Source of the DNA: Tsuneonella litorea
Lineage (GTDB): Bacteria > Pseudomonadota > Alphaproteobacteria > Sphingomonadales > Sphingomonadaceae
Direction of reading: 5' to 3'
NCBI RefSeq assembly: GCF_025154015.1
Contig: NZ_JAOAMV010000008.1
Span: 1 to 64,000, forward strand
DNA: 64,000 bases
Part shown: piece by piece, positions 34,257 through 44,210 of the stretch
How the letters are laid out: each line of letters starts with the position of its first letter
How positions within the stretch are numbered: position 1 is the first letter of the stretch
Position numbers and translations under genes: made by a program
The notes under the pieces: model-generated
What the model saw: the letters and a program-made list of their open reading frames with translations, nothing else
What the model was told of the DNA's origin: nothing
Databases searched by the model: none

Positions 34257-35681
34257 TCAGGCGAAGGCGTTGCGCTTGACCGTGATCACTTGCGGATAGG
34301 TGAACTCCTTCAGGCCCTCGATCCCGTATTCGGCGCCGAAGCCCGACTGCTTGTGACCGCCGAACGGCGCGAACGGCGACAGGTGCATGAACTCGTTCAC
34401 CCAGACCGTGCCGGTCTCGAGCTGCTCGGCGATCTCGACGCCCTTGTCGGGATCGCTCGTCCAGACCGCGCCCGCGAGCCCGTATTCGGAGTTGTTGGCG
34501 CGCTCGATCGCTTCCTCGGTGGTCGAGAACTTCATCAGCGGCATGACCGGGCCGAACTGCTCCTCGGCGACGATCCGCGCGTCCTCGGGCGGGTTGTCGA
34601 GCACGGTGATCGGCACGTAGTAGCCCGAGCCCGACGGGTCGACGTCACCGCCGACGAGGAACTTGTAGCCGTTGTCCTTGGCGTCCTGGATCAGCTCGCA
34701 CACGCGGTCGAACTGCTTCTTGTTCTGGATCGGCCCGACGCCGGTGCCCTGCTGGCTGCCGTCGCCGACCTTCACGTTCCTGGCGTACTCCGCGATCGCC
34801 TGGCTCAGCTCGTCGTAGATGTCCTCGTGAATGTAGATCCGCTTGGCGGCGATGCAGACCTGGCCGGCGTTCGAGAAGCTCGACCAGAACAGCTGTTCGG
34901 CGACCTTCGCCACGTCGGCGTCGGGGAGCACGATCGACGCGTCGTTGCCGCCGAGTTCGAGCGTGATGCGCTTGAGGTCCTTCGCGGCGCCTTCCATGAT
35001 CTTCTTCCCCGTCGCCGTGCTGCCGGTGAAGGTGATCTTGTCGATGTCGGGATGCCCGGTGATGAGCGGGCCGAGGCTGTCCTCGCCGGTGATGATGTTG
35101 ACCACGCCGGCGGGCACCACGTCCTTGATCAGCTCGGCGATCCTGAGCGTCGTCAACGGCGTGAAGGGCGATGGCTTGAGCACGATGGTGCAGCCCGCGA
35201 TCAGCGCGGGCGCGATCTTCTGCATCGCCATCATCACCGGGAAGTTCCACGGCACGATGCCGCCGACCACGCCCACCGGCACGCGGCGGGTGCGCGAAAG
35301 GCGGGTGTCGTCGTCCTGGTTGATCACGTCGTCGAGCGTCAGCGTCGACTGCGCGGCGACGAGGCCGGCGGCGCCGTAGATTTCCTGCTGCGCCTGCGCG
35401 TGCGGCTTACCCTGCTCGGTGGTCAGCAGTCGGAACAGCTCGTCGGCATTGGCCTTGATCGCCGCGGCGATGCCCTGGACGACCTTCTGGCGCTCCTCGG
35501 CCGAGGTCTTGCGCCAGCTCTTGAAGGCGCGGCGCGCGGCGGCCACCGCCCGGTCCAGCTCGTCCTTGCCGCACGCGGGGACGAGGCCGACGACCTGCTC
35601 GTTGGCGGGATTGAGCACCTCGAGCGTGGTGTCGGTGGTGACGAGCTCGCCGTCGATCAGGCAGGGGTAGGTCTGGGCCAT
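34257..35681 (-). CDS. NAD(P)-dependent aldehyde dehydrogenase
   Basis: A 474-residue enzyme oxidising an aldehyde to its acid. GGIVPWNFP and FTGSTATGKKI bind the cofactor, LELGGNDASIV holds the general-base Glu, and NAGQVCIA the catalytic Cys. EEQFGPVMP and GGHKQSGFGAEYG complete the family pattern. The substrate cannot be read from sequence; the next gene on the same strand upstream is a quinohaem alcohol dehydrogenase, so an alcohol-to-acid route is plausible. ATG at 35681; a TTG one codon earlier is possible. Confidence 0.92.
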   Translation of the reverse strand: MAQTYPCLIDGELVTTDTTLEVLNPANEQVVGLVPACGKDELDRAVAAARRAFKSWRKTSAEERQKVVQGIAAAIKANADELFRLLTTEQGKPHAQAQQEIYGAAGLVAAQSTLTLDDVINQDDDTRLSRTRRVPVGVVGGIVPWNFPVMMAMQKIAPALIAGCTIVLKPSPFTPLTTLRIAELIKDVVPAGVVNIITGEDSLGPLITGHPDIDKITFTGSTATGKKIMEGAAKDLKRITLELGGNDASIVLPDADVAKVAEQLFWSSFSNAGQVCIAAKRIYIHEDIYDELSQAIAEYARNVKVGDGSQQGTGVGPIQNKKQFDRVCELIQDAKDNGYKFLVGGDVDPSGSGYYVPITVLDNPPEDARIVAEEQFGPVMPLMKFSTTEEAIERANNSEYGLAGAVWTSDPDKGVEIAEQLETGTVWVNEFMHLSPFAPFGGHKQSGFGAEYGIEGLKEFTYPQVITVKRNAFA

Positions 35682-35771
35682 CAAATCTCTCTCCGCGGTT
35701 GGAATCGGTTTTGTCGGGCAACCTAACAGCCGGCGCGCGCATACCCAAGGGCAAACGCCCCGGCCTTCGGC

Positions 35772-37910
35772 CTAGCTGCCGCGGTTTTCGAGCGCCTTGT
35801 CCTCGTTCGCGCGCTTGACGAGGTAGTGCCGGATCGCCTCCGCGTCGGCCGGGCGCAGCGCCTTGGCAAAGCTGACCATCCCGTTGTGCGACAGCGCCCC
35901 GTCGATCACGATCGACTTCATCGTGTCCGGATAGCCGATCGCGCCCGAATGCCGGAGGTCCGGGTTGAGGCCGCCAGCCACCGCGGCATCGCCGTGGCAC
36001 ACCGAACAGTACCGCGCGTAAAGGTCGCCGCCGCGGGCGACCTGCTGCGCGGTTCCCTTGAACGCGGGCGGGTCGAGGACCGCCTTCGACAGCGGAGGCG
36101 GCGCGGGCAGCTTGCCATCCCCGCCGAGCTTGAAGACCAGCAGCCGACTGATGTTGCGCACCGGGCCGGCCTTGCTGGCGAGCGTGCCGGCGACGAGGTC
36201 CCACACCCCGCCCCAGCCGGCGAGCACGGCCACGTACTGTTCGCCATCGACGGTGTACGTCATCGGCGCGGCGACGATCCCGGTCTGCGCCGGAAACGAC
36301 CACAACCTGCCGCCGGTCTTCGCGTCGTAGGCGACGAACTCGCCGCCCGCGTTACCCTGGAACACGAGGCCGCCCGCGGTCGCGAGCGTTCCGCCGTTCC
36401 ACGGTCCCTTCATCGGCACGACCCACGCCCTGGCCTGCTTTACCGGATCCCATGCAAGCAGCGACCCGGTGGTGGCCGCTGCTGCCTGTGACCGCACGGC
36501 CCTGTCTGCGGGCATCGATACCGGTGCCCCGTCGAGCCCGGTCTGGTACCCGATTGCGCTTTCCTTCCAGTCCTTCTTGGCGAGGTAGGGAACGGCGACC
36601 TCGTTGGCCGGAATATATACCAGGCCCGTCTGCGGGCTCATGCTCATCGGATGCCAGGAATGCGCGCCGAACCCGCCTGGCAACGCGATGAACGGCTTGC
36701 CGGTCTTCTCGTAGCGCGCTTCCGGGTTGATCGCCGGCTTGCCGGTCTTCGGGTCGATGCCGGTCGTCCAGTTCTGCGTCGCGAAGGGCCTGGCCCCCAG
36801 AAATTCGCCGGTCTCCGCGTCGAGGACGTAGAAATAGCCGTTCTTCGGCGCGTGCAGCGCGACATGGCGCTGCTTGCCGCCGATCTCGAGGTCGGCGAGC
36901 ATGATCGGCGCATTGCTGTCGAAATCCCACCGGTCCTCGGGCGTTTCCTGGAAGTGCCAGCGGTATTGCCCGGTGCTCGCGTCGACCGCGACGACCGACG
37001 CAGTGTAGAGCGCATCGCCCTCGCCCCGATCGTGCGCGGCCGGGTTCCACGGCTCGGCGTTGCCGGTGCCGAACAGCACGAGGTCGGTCCTGGGATCGTA
37101 GACGATCGAATCCCACACCGTGCCGCCCCCGCCCAGCGTCCACCACTCGCCGCCCCAGGTCTTCGCGGCGGCTTCCATCGCCTTTGCGTTGACGCCTTCG
37201 CCCGCGAAGCCGTCCTCGGGGTTGCCCGGCACGACGTTGAACCGCCAGACCTCCTTGCCGGTCGCCCAGTCGAACGCGGCGAGATAGCCGCGCGCCTTGT
37301 ATTCCGCGCCGCCGCTGCCGATCAGGATCAGGCCCTTCGCCGCGCGGGGGGCGCCGGTGATCGTGTAGCTGTCCTGGTCCGGCACGGCGAGCTTCGACCA
37401 GGCCAGCTTGCCGGTCTTCGCGTCGAGGGCGACGAGGCGGCCGTCGAGCGTGCCGACGTAGACCTTGTCGCCGTAGAGCGCGACGCCGCGGTTCACCGCA
37501 TCGCAGCACGCGCGCGCCAGCGTTTCGCGCGGAACTTTCGGATCGTAGGCCCAGATCTGCCGGCCTGTCGCGGCATCGAAGGCCAGCACCTTGCTCCAGG
37601 CGGTCGAGGTGTAGAGCACCCCGTCGTGCATCAGGGGCGTGGCTTCCTGCCCCCGCGCGGTGTCGAGGTCGGCGAACCATGCCAGGCCCAGTTCGCCGAT
37701 GGTGGCGGGATCGATCTGCTGAAGCGGGGAGAACCTCTGCTCGGAATAGTCGCGGCCATGGGTCAGCCATTCCCCGCCCGCCGCCGCGGCGATCATCGCG
37801 TCGGTCACGCCTGCGGTCGGCGGTGAGACGGCCGGGCCGGCCGCCGGCTCGTCGGCGCGGCTGCACGCACCCAGCGCCAGCGCGGCCAGTACCGCCACGA
37901 ACCTGTTCAT
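35772..37910 (-). CDS. PQQ-dependent quinohaem alcohol dehydrogenase
   Basis: A 712-residue periplasmic dehydrogenase. A lipoprotein-type signal (VLAALALGAC) precedes an eight-bladed propeller with repeated AxTGxxxWxF motifs. The adjacent Cys pair in ARACCDAVNRG and the Asp region of WDFDSNAP are PQQ-site features. A C-terminal cytochrome c domain carries CSVCH, with a later Met as likely axial ligand. It passes electrons from alcohols to the respiratory chain. GGAGAGG precedes the ATG at 37910. No PQQ synthesis genes are in the window. Confidence 0.9.
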   Translation of the reverse strand: MNRFVAVLAALALGACSRADEPAAGPAVSPPTAGVTDAMIAAAAGGEWLTHGRDYSEQRFSPLQQIDPATIGELGLAWFADLDTARGQEATPLMHDGVLYTSTAWSKVLAFDAATGRQIWAYDPKVPRETLARACCDAVNRGVALYGDKVYVGTLDGRLVALDAKTGKLAWSKLAVPDQDSYTITGAPRAAKGLILIGSGGAEYKARGYLAAFDWATGKEVWRFNVVPGNPEDGFAGEGVNAKAMEAAAKTWGGEWWTLGGGGTVWDSIVYDPRTDLVLFGTGNAEPWNPAAHDRGEGDALYTASVVAVDASTGQYRWHFQETPEDRWDFDSNAPIMLADLEIGGKQRHVALHAPKNGYFYVLDAETGEFLGARPFATQNWTTGIDPKTGKPAINPEARYEKTGKPFIALPGGFGAHSWHPMSMSPQTGLVYIPANEVAVPYLAKKDWKESAIGYQTGLDGAPVSMPADRAVRSQAAAATTGSLLAWDPVKQARAWVVPMKGPWNGGTLATAGGLVFQGNAGGEFVAYDAKTGGRLWSFPAQTGIVAAPMTYTVDGEQYVAVLAGWGGVWDLVAGTLASKAGPVRNISRLLVFKLGGDGKLPAPPPLSKAVLDPPAFKGTAQQVARGGDLYARYCSVCHGDAAVAGGLNPDLRHSGAIGYPDTMKSIVIDGALSHNGMVSFAKALRPADAEAIRHYLVKRANEDKALENRGS

Positions 37911-38044
37911 CCGCCTCTCCTCACTCCCCGCAGCCCGCGTTTTACTGACAAAGTCGATGCTGGCAACGCTTCGCATCCGGCTGGACGCGCGCCCTGCCGC
38001 TGCTAGATTGCTGTGCCCAGGGGAACCCGAGGAGAGCCGACGAA

Positions 38045-38908
38045 ATGTGCGACGATCGCGATCTGGAAGATTTTGCGCGCCGGGGCGTCAACCGGCGCCA
38101 GTTCGCCGCCGGCGGGGCGCTCGCGGGCCTGGCGGCCTGCACCTCGATCGAAGGCGGTTCCGGCGGCAGTGATGCGCTGAGCGAATCCGGGGTATCAATC
38201 CCGACGGCGGACGGGACGATGGACGCTTTTTTCGTCCACCCCGCAAAACCCGCGCCCGGCGTGATCCTCTGGCCCGACATTGCCGGCCTGCGCGATGCGA
38301 AGAAGGCGATGGCACGCCGCCTCGCGGGCGAAGGCTACGCCGTGCTGGTCGCCAACCCCTATTACCGCGACGTCTCGGCGCCCCAGTTCGCCGACTTCGC
38401 GGATTTCATGGCGCAGAAGGGCTTCGAGAAGGTCGGCCCGTGGCGGGAGAAGGCGGGAAGGCCCGACGCGGTCGAGCGCGATGCCAAGGCGCTGGTCGCC
38501 TGGCTCGACAGGCAGGACGCGGTCGACGCTAAGCGCGGCATCGGCACGCAAGGGTACTGCATGGGCGGGCCCTACACCGTGTACACCGCCGCGGCGGTGC
38601 CCGGGCGGGTCAAGGCAGCGGCGAGCTTTCACGGGGGCGGCCTCGCTACCGACCGGCCGACCAGTCCGCACCGGATGTTGCAGCCGGGCACCAGCTACCT
38701 CATCGCCATCGCCCAGAACGACGACGCGAAGCAGCCCGAGGCGAAGGCGATCCTGCGCGAGGCGGCGGATGCCGTCGGCGCCAAGGCGGAGATCGAGGTT
38801 TATCCCGCCGATCACGGCTGGTGCGTGCCCGACAGCCCGGTCTACGACCAGGAGCAGGCCGAACGCGCGTGGAGCCGGCTGCTGGCGCTTTACCGGGGTG
38901 CGCTCTAG
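38045..38908 (+). CDS. dienelactone hydrolase family lipoprotein
   Basis: A 287-residue alpha/beta hydrolase with an unusual N-terminus: NRRQFAAGGALAGLAAC resembles a twin-arginine signal that ends in a lipoprotein Cys (about residue 32). The nucleophile is Cys in GTQGYCMGG (about 174), the acid Asp is in the AQNDDAKQP region and the His in YPADHGWC, the dienelactone hydrolase triad. Natural substrate unknown. It is the only gene on this strand between two minus-strand genes; its stop overlaps that of the aldo/keto reductase. Confidence 0.87.
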   Translation: MCDDRDLEDFARRGVNRRQFAAGGALAGLAACTSIEGGSGGSDALSESGVSIPTADGTMDAFFVHPAKPAPGVILWPDIAGLRDAKKAMARRLAGEGYAVLVANPYYRDVSAPQFADFADFMAQKGFEKVGPWREKAGRPDAVERDAKALVAWLDRQDAVDAKRGIGTQGYCMGGPYTVYTAAAVPGRVKAAASFHGGGLATDRPTSPHRMLQPGTSYLIAIAQNDDAKQPEAKAILREAADAVGAKAEIEVYPADHGWCVPDSPVYDQEQAERAWSRLLALYRGAL

Positions 38909-39903
38909 GCAAAATCCTCGGTATCGATCGAAGCCTGCATAGCGGCGCTGTAGCGCGGCCCGCTCACGGTCGCGCGGTTGATCAGGTCGCCCGCCGCGGC
39001 GAGCGTCGCGGGTGCGATTTCGAGCGACTGCGCGGCGAAGTTCTGTTCGAGATGGGCGAGGCTGGTGGTGCCGGGGATCGCGTGGACGTGGGGCCCCTGG
39101 TCGAGGACCCAGGCCAGTGCGAGCTGGGCGGGGGCCACCCCGGCTTCCTGCGCCAGCGTTTCGAACCGGGCGATCAGCGCGCGGTTGGCGGGCCAGTGAT
39201 CGGCGCCGAAGCGCGGCATCCCCCGGCGGATGTCGTGCTCGCCGAACGCGGGGCGGTCACCGAGTTCGCCGCCGAGCGCGCCGCGCCCGACCGGCGAGAA
39301 AGCGACGAACGCGATGCCCAGTTCGCGCGTCGTCTCGAGCACCGCGATTTCGGGCTGGCGGGTCCACAGCGAATATTCGGTCTGCACCGCCGCCATTGGA
39401 TGCACGGCGTGCGCCTCGCGGATGTGCGCCGCGCTCCATTCAGAGACGCCGTAGCCGCCGATCTTGCCCGCCTCGATCGCGCGCGAGAGTGCCCCGACCA
39501 TGTCGGCGATCGGCACCGCGCGGTCCAGCCGGTGCAGGTAGAACAGGTCGATGTGGTCGGTCTTGAGGCGCGCGAGGCTCTCGTCGAGCGAGCGGGTGAT
39601 GGCCTCGGGCGAACAGTCGATGCCGCGCCCGCCGCCGTCCTGCACGACGATCCCGGTCTTGCTGGCGAGCAAATAGGCATCGCGGCAACCGGAAAGCGCC
39701 TCGCCGATCAGCGTTTCGTTGCGGCCGAGGCCGTAGATGTTCGAGGTATCGAGGTGGTCGTAGCCAAGCGCGATCGCGCGCTCGAGCAGGCGCACCTTCT
39801 CGTCGTGGGGCGGGGGATCGCCATAGGCCCAGGAAAGGTTCATGCAGCCAAGACCCACGGGGTGGACCTGCCGGCCGGCGAGCGTGCGTTTCTCGAATGC
39901 CAT
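38905..39903 (-). CDS. aldo/keto reductase
   Basis: A 332-residue NADPH-dependent oxidoreductase. The tetrad is visible: Asp and Tyr in HLDTSNIYG, Lys in LLASKTGI, His in LFYLHRLD. Cofactor-site sequences are AFSPVGRGALGG and IPGTTSLAHLEQNF. The barrel is closest to the YakC/Tas-like group acting on small aldehydes. The ATG at 39903 gives MAFEKRTLAGRQV, with no need for the long upstream frame. Divergent from the stomatin-like gene by 209 bases. Confidence 0.92.
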   Translation of the reverse strand: MAFEKRTLAGRQVHPVGLGCMNLSWAYGDPPPHDEKVRLLERAIALGYDHLDTSNIYGLGRNETLIGEALSGCRDAYLLASKTGIVVQDGGGRGIDCSPEAITRSLDESLARLKTDHIDLFYLHRLDRAVPIADMVGALSRAIEAGKIGGYGVSEWSAAHIREAHAVHPMAAVQTEYSLWTRQPEIAVLETTRELGIAFVAFSPVGRGALGGELGDRPAFGEHDIRRGMPRFGADHWPANRALIARFETLAQEAGVAPAQLALAWVLDQGPHVHAIPGTTSLAHLEQNFAAQSLEIAPATLAAAGDLINRATVSGPRYSAAMQASIDTEDFA

Positions 39904-40112
39904 CGAAAGCGGGCCTAGAGCCAGCGACCGCGGCTCGCAACGGGACGATTTCGGTCCGCCTCGCAGCCCGCCCGGCGGCGAGAGCCGCATGAATGTCCGG
40001 CGCGCCGCGCACGGCATCGCGTCGGGTCGGCGAAATCGCCAGCCGGTCATCGGGATTCGCTTGCCCGGTGCCCGGCGCCCGTTACGATATCGCGGGTAAC
40101 AGGAGGATTGAA

Positions 40113-41129
40113 ATGGGTCCCTTGATCACGCTCGCGCTCGTCGTGGCGGTGCTGTTCATCTTCGTCATGTCGGCGATCAAGGTCGTGCGGCAGGGCTACG
40201 TCTACACGATCGAGCGGCTTGGCAAGTACACCAAGGCAGCCGATCCCGGGATGCACGTCATCATCCCCTTCGTCGACCGGGTCGGCCAGAAGGTGAACAT
40301 GATGGAACAGGTGCTCGACATCCCGGGCCAGGAGATCATCACGCGTGACAACGCGATGGTGGGGGTCGACGCGGTGGTGTTCTTCCAGGTGCTCGACGCG
40401 GGCAAGGCGGCGTACGAGGTGCACAACCTCTACAACGCGATCATGGCGATCACGACCACCAACCTGCGCACGGTGATGGGCAGCATGGACCTCGACGAGA
40501 CGCTGTCGAAGCGCGACGAGATCAACGCCCGCCTGCTCGGCGTGGTCGACCACGCGACCTCGCCCTGGGGCGTCAAGATCACGCGGGTCGAGATCAAGGA
40601 CATCCGCCCGCCGCTCGACATCTCCGAGGCGATGGCCCGCCAGATGAAGGCCGAGCGCCTCAAGCGCGCCGAGATCCTCGAGGCCGAGGGCGAGCGGGCG
40701 AGCCGCATCCTGCGCGCGGAGGGCGAGAAGCAGTCGGCGATCCTGTCCGCCGAAGGGAAGAAGGAAGCCGCCTTCCGCGATGCCGAGGCGCGCGAGCGCG
40801 CCGCGCAGGCCGAAGCCGAGGCGACCCGCGCGGTGTCCGAGGCAATCGCCCAGTCGGGCAACCAGGCGATCAACTACTTCATCGCGCAGGAATACACCAA
40901 GGCGGTCGGCAAGTTCGCCACCAGCCCCAATGCGAAGACGATCCTGTTCCCGGTCGAGGCGACCCAGCTGATCGGCTCGCTCGGCGGCATCGGCGAACTG
41001 GTGAAGGAGATGGCGCAGCCGGGTGACGTGACGACGCCGGGCGGGGGGCGCACCCAAGCCGACTCGGGGGTGGCGCTGCCGCGCCAGCGGCAGGGTGCTG
41101 CGGTGCCGCGCACCGGCGGAGACTCGTAA
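40113..41129 (+). CDS. qmcA: SPFH/stomatin-like membrane protein (QmcA-like)
   Basis: A 338-residue protein. One N-terminal membrane helix (about residues 3-22) leads into the SPFH domain: [57 protein letters not shown] long charged coiled coil of AEGE-type repeats (about 195-260) and a Gly/Gln-rich tail follow. Such proteins form large rings or scaffolds in the inner membrane and work with a partner NfeD protein and membrane proteases. AGGAGG precedes the ATG; the NfeD gene starts 4 bases after the stop. Confidence 0.92.
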   Translation: MGPLITLALVVAVLFIFVMSAIKVVRQGYVYTIERLGKYTKAADPGMHVIIPFVDRVGQKVNMMEQVLDIPGQEIITRDNAMVGVDAVVFFQVLDAGKAAYEVHNLYNAIMAITTTNLRTVMGSMDLDETLSKRDEINARLLGVVDHATSPWGVKITRVEIKDIRPPLDISEAMARQMKAERLKRAEILEAEGERASRILRAEGEKQSAILSAEGKKEAAFRDAEARERAAQAEAEATRAVSEAIAQSGNQAINYFIAQEYTKAVGKFATSPNAKTILFPVEATQLIGSLGGIGELVKEMAQPGDVTTPGGGRTQADSGVALPRQRQGAAVPRTGGDS

Positions 41130-41133
41130 GGCG

Positions 41134-41622
41134 ATGGACTGGCTCGACGGCCTCGACGCCTACTGGGTCTGGTTCGCGATCGGCCTCGTGCTCGCGGGCG
41201 CCGAGATGGTCGTGCCCGGCGTCTACCTGATCTGGCTCGCGCTCGCCGCGCTGGCGACCGGGGCGCTCGTCTACGTGTTCGATCCCGGGATCGCGCTGCA
41301 GATCGTCAATTTCGTGTTCCTCTCGCTCATCATCGTCTCTGCCGCGCGGCGCATCCTGACCGAGACACCCATCGCCAGCACCGATCCGCTGCTCAACAAC
41401 CGGATGGGGCGGCTGGTCGGGCAGACCGGGACGGTCGCGGTTGCGATCGAGCACGGCGAAGGGCGCGTGCGCCAGGGCGACAGCGAATGGTCGGCGCGCG
41501 GGCCCGAACTGCCCGCGGGCGCTCGGGTGCGGATCACCGGGTTCGATGGCGGGACCCTGATCGTCGAGCCGCTGGCCCTGCTCGCGGGTGACGGAGCGAC
41601 GGCTCCGAAGGATGCGCCCTAG
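41134..41622 (+). CDS. NfeD family protein
   Basis: A 162-residue inner-membrane protein with helices at about residues 11-50 and 60-75, then a soluble OB-like domain: GRLVGQTGTVAVAIEHGEGRVRQGDSEWSARGPELPAGARVRITGFDGGTLIVEPL, the NfeD C-terminal signature. It is the short form without the protease domain, as usual next to a stomatin-like gene. The two probably act as one membrane-quality complex. It converges with the NDUFA9-like gene, overlapping by 4 bases. Confidence 0.92.
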   Translation: MDWLDGLDAYWVWFAIGLVLAGAEMVVPGVYLIWLALAALATGALVYVFDPGIALQIVNFVFLSLIIVSAARRILTETPIASTDPLLNNRMGRLVGQTGTVAVAIEHGEGRVRQGDSEWSARGPELPAGARVRITGFDGGTLIVEPLALLAGDGATAPKDAP

Positions 41623-42563
41623 CTCGCAAGCTTCTCGTTGAAGCGGCCGTGCTTGCGGTAGCGGATCATCCACCGATCGAGGAACAGGCCGAGCGGGCGT
41701 GGGGTCACGCCGAGTTCCGCGATCCCCGGGAATTGGCCCGAGGGCCGGTTGCCCTGCTTCAGGAGCGTCCACTGGTCGGTGTTCATCGGCGTGCCGGGCA
41801 CCATCGCAAAGAACGCCGAGACTCCGTCGGGCATGTCGATGAAGGCGCGCTTGCGGTTCTGAGCCCGCGCGATCCGTTCATTGAGGGCGCGCATCGTGAT
41901 CGCTTCGGGTCCGGCGATCTCGAAGGTTCTGCCGCCGTGTCTCGCCGGATCGGCGAGCGCGGCGACCACGGCCCTCGCCGCATCCTCGACCGACAGCGGC
42001 TGGATCGACGCGTCCGGTGCGAAGACCGGCAGGACCGGCACGAGCGAGATCAGCCCGGCGAACATGTTGATGAAGCCGTCGTCCTCGCCGAACAGGATCG
42101 AAGGGCGCAGGATCGTCGCCTTGGGGAACGCCTGGCGCACCGCGTCCTCGCTCTCGGCCTTGGCGCAGGCATAGGTCGCAGGCGAATCGGCATCGGCGCC
42201 GATCGCGCTGACGTGGACCATCGCCGAGCAACCCGCATCGGCCGCGGCTTTCGCGAGGTTCTCCGCGCTGTCCACGATCGTGGTGACGAGGTCGCCGTCG
42301 AAGGTGCCGACGAGATTCACCACCGCGTCGGCCCCGGACACCGCGGCGGCGGCGCTGGCCGGGCTGGTCGCATCGCACCGGGCGAACTGGAGCTGCCCGA
42401 GCTGGGCGAGCGGCTTGAGCCGCCAGGCCTTCTGCGGGTGCCGGCTGGCGATCCGGACGCGTGCGCCGCGCGACAGCAGGGCCTGAGCGACGTGATCGCC
42501 CAGAAAGCCGCTGCCGCCGACCACGGTTACCAGCTTTCCGTCGAGTGGGTGGGTCTTCGCCAT
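41619..42563 (-). CDS. NDUFA9-like NAD(P)-binding protein (complex I-associated)
   Basis: A 314-residue atypical short-chain reductase. VTVVGGSGFLGDHVAQALLSRGARVR is the Rossmann glycine motif, and VNLVGTF, VHVSAIGADADSPATYACAKAESEDAVR and ILRPSILFGEDDGFINMFA are the block typical of NDUFA9-type proteins; the Tyr and Lys in YACAKAE keep the SDR spacing. In alphaproteobacteria related proteins are complex I assembly or accessory factors. ATG at 42563. It is the last chromosomal protein before the tRNA. Confidence 0.88.
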   Translation of the reverse strand: MAKTHPLDGKLVTVVGGSGFLGDHVAQALLSRGARVRIASRHPQKAWRLKPLAQLGQLQFARCDATSPASAAAAVSGADAVVNLVGTFDGDLVTTIVDSAENLAKAAADAGCSAMVHVSAIGADADSPATYACAKAESEDAVRQAFPKATILRPSILFGEDDGFINMFAGLISLVPVLPVFAPDASIQPLSVEDAARAVVAALADPARHGGRTFEIAGPEAITMRALNERIARAQNRKRAFIDMPDGVSAFFAMVPGTPMNTDQWTLLKQGNRPSGQFPGIAELGVTPRPLGLFLDRWMIRYRKHGRFNEKLAS

Positions 42564-42714
42564 CGTGTTCCTGCCTTCGAATTGCGCCCGCCGCCCTGCC
42601 GCAAACGACGCCGCATCGCAACGCCCTAGCTTTGCCACGTTGACAAGCGGCCGCCCCCTTCGTATCGGCGCGCCCCTACCCGGCAGCCGCGCCACGACGG
42701 ACGGCTGCCTCCGT

Positions 42715-42801
<87 letters not shown>

Positions 42802-42966
42802 TTTGTTCTTCTCACGTTCTCCCAAATAATCTATAAAACCCGCAGAAATTCTAGGGATTTGGCCCTTGGATCGTTCCGGATCGTCCCGCCTGTTCTCGGG
42901 GGTTCCAGACACTTTTGTGGGCCTTTTGAGGCCGTTTCGCAAAGGCCCAGATGAAAAGGCCCCCAC

Positions 42967-44190
42967 ATGCCTCTGACAGATACTCGCCTCCGCGCTCTCA
43001 AGCCCAAGGATAAGCCGTACAAGGTAACCGACGAGCGCGGCCTATATGTTGAGGTCACGCCGACCGGCGGCAAACTTTGGCGATTCCGATACCGGATCGG
43101 CGGCGCGCAAAAGAAGCTCTGCATCGGCAGCTATCCAGACATCAGTCTCAAGCAAGCGCGAGACGAAGCCTACGAGGCACGACGAGCTGTTGCTTCAGGG
43201 GGCGACCCGGCCTTTGAGAAGCGGAAGCGGAAAATCCGCGCCGAGTTCCTTTCTGCACAGACGTTCGAGGCCGTCGCACGTGAGTATATTGAACAGATGA
43301 TGGTCCAGAATGGCCGTGCCGATGGCACGATCGTCAAGGCCAATTATTTCCTCGACAAGCTTGCGCCTGCCATCGGGAACCGACCCATCAACGAGATCGA
43401 GCCGTTCGAAGTCTTGGCTCCCCTCAAACGGCTGGAAGCCACCGGTAAGCACGAGACTGCGAAGAAATGCCGCTCGTTCGCAGGCCGCGTGTTTCGCTAC
43501 GGTGTTGCTACCACCCGCTGCAAATCCGATCCGACCAGTATGCTGAAGGGCGCTCTCGTAACGCCGAGAGCCACGCATTATGCAGCAATCCTCGAGCCCA
43601 CCGAGCTAGGCGGGCTGCTGCGCGCAATCGACGACTTCACTGGCTACATGGTGACGAAGTTAGCTTTGCAGATAGCGCCGCATGTGTTCGTACGCCCCGG
43701 CGAACTCCGGCACGCCGAATGGCATGAGATCGACCTCGTCGATGGGGTCTGGAAGATCCCTGCCGGTAAAATGAAAGCGCGCCGAGCGCATGCCGTCCCG
43801 CTTTCCAAGCAGGTTAGAGGCTATCTCACTGATCTGGCCGAGATGCTCGGCCGCGAAGGATATGTTTTCCCATCTGCGCGCAGCTCCAAGCGTCCCATGA
43901 GTGAAAACACGCTCAATGCCGCATTCCGTCGCATGGGATACTCGAAAGAAGAAGTCACCGCGCACGGACTACGGGCGACAGCATCGACATTCCTGAACGA
44001 GTCGGGCCTTTGGAATCCCGATGCGATCGAGCGTGCCCTGGCACATGGCGACAGCAATGTTGTGCGTGGCATCTACCATCGCGGCAAGCATTGGGACGAG
44101 CGCGTGCGAATGGCTCAATGGTGGAGCGACTACCTCGATGAGCTGCGGACAGGAGGAAAGGTCATCATGGGGAAGTTTGCGAAGGGTTGA
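42967..44190 (+). CDS. int: tyrosine-type integrase (P4 family)
   Basis: A 407-residue site-specific recombinase. The N-terminal DUF4102 arm-binding domain has LTDTRLRALKPKDKPYKVTDERGLYVEV and the GSYPDISLKQARDEA strand. A core-binding domain and then the catalytic domain follow: Arg in VRPGELRHAEW, Lys in PAGKMKARRAH, HGLR in TAHGLRATAS, His in LAHGDSN and Tyr in RGIYHRGKHW. All catalytic residues are present, so it is probably active. It reads away from tRNA-Leu, its likely target. Confidence 0.95.
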   Translation: MPLTDTRLRALKPKDKPYKVTDERGLYVEVTPTGGKLWRFRYRIGGAQKKLCIGSYPDISLKQARDEAYEARRAVASGGDPAFEKRKRKIRAEFLSAQTFEAVAREYIEQMMVQNGRADGTIVKANYFLDKLAPAIGNRPINEIEPFEVLAPLKRLEATGKHETAKKCRSFAGRVFRYGVATTRCKSDPTSMLKGALVTPRATHYAAILEPTELGGLLRAIDDFTGYMVTKLALQIAPHVFVRPGELRHAEWHEIDLVDGVWKIPAGKMKARRAHAVPLSKQVRGYLTDLAEMLGREGYVFPSARSSKRPMSENTLNAAFRRMGYSKEEVTAHGLRATASTFLNESGLWNPDAIERALAHGDSNVVRGIYHRGKHWDERVRMAQWWSDYLDELRTGGKVIMGKFAKG

Positions 44191-44210
44191 TCGGGAGATC
44201 GAATTTCTTC

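Noticed and set aside
34227-35726. Plus-strand frame of 499 codons opposite the aldehyde dehydrogenase gene
   Set aside because: A shadow of a well-defined enzyme gene; no domain of its own.
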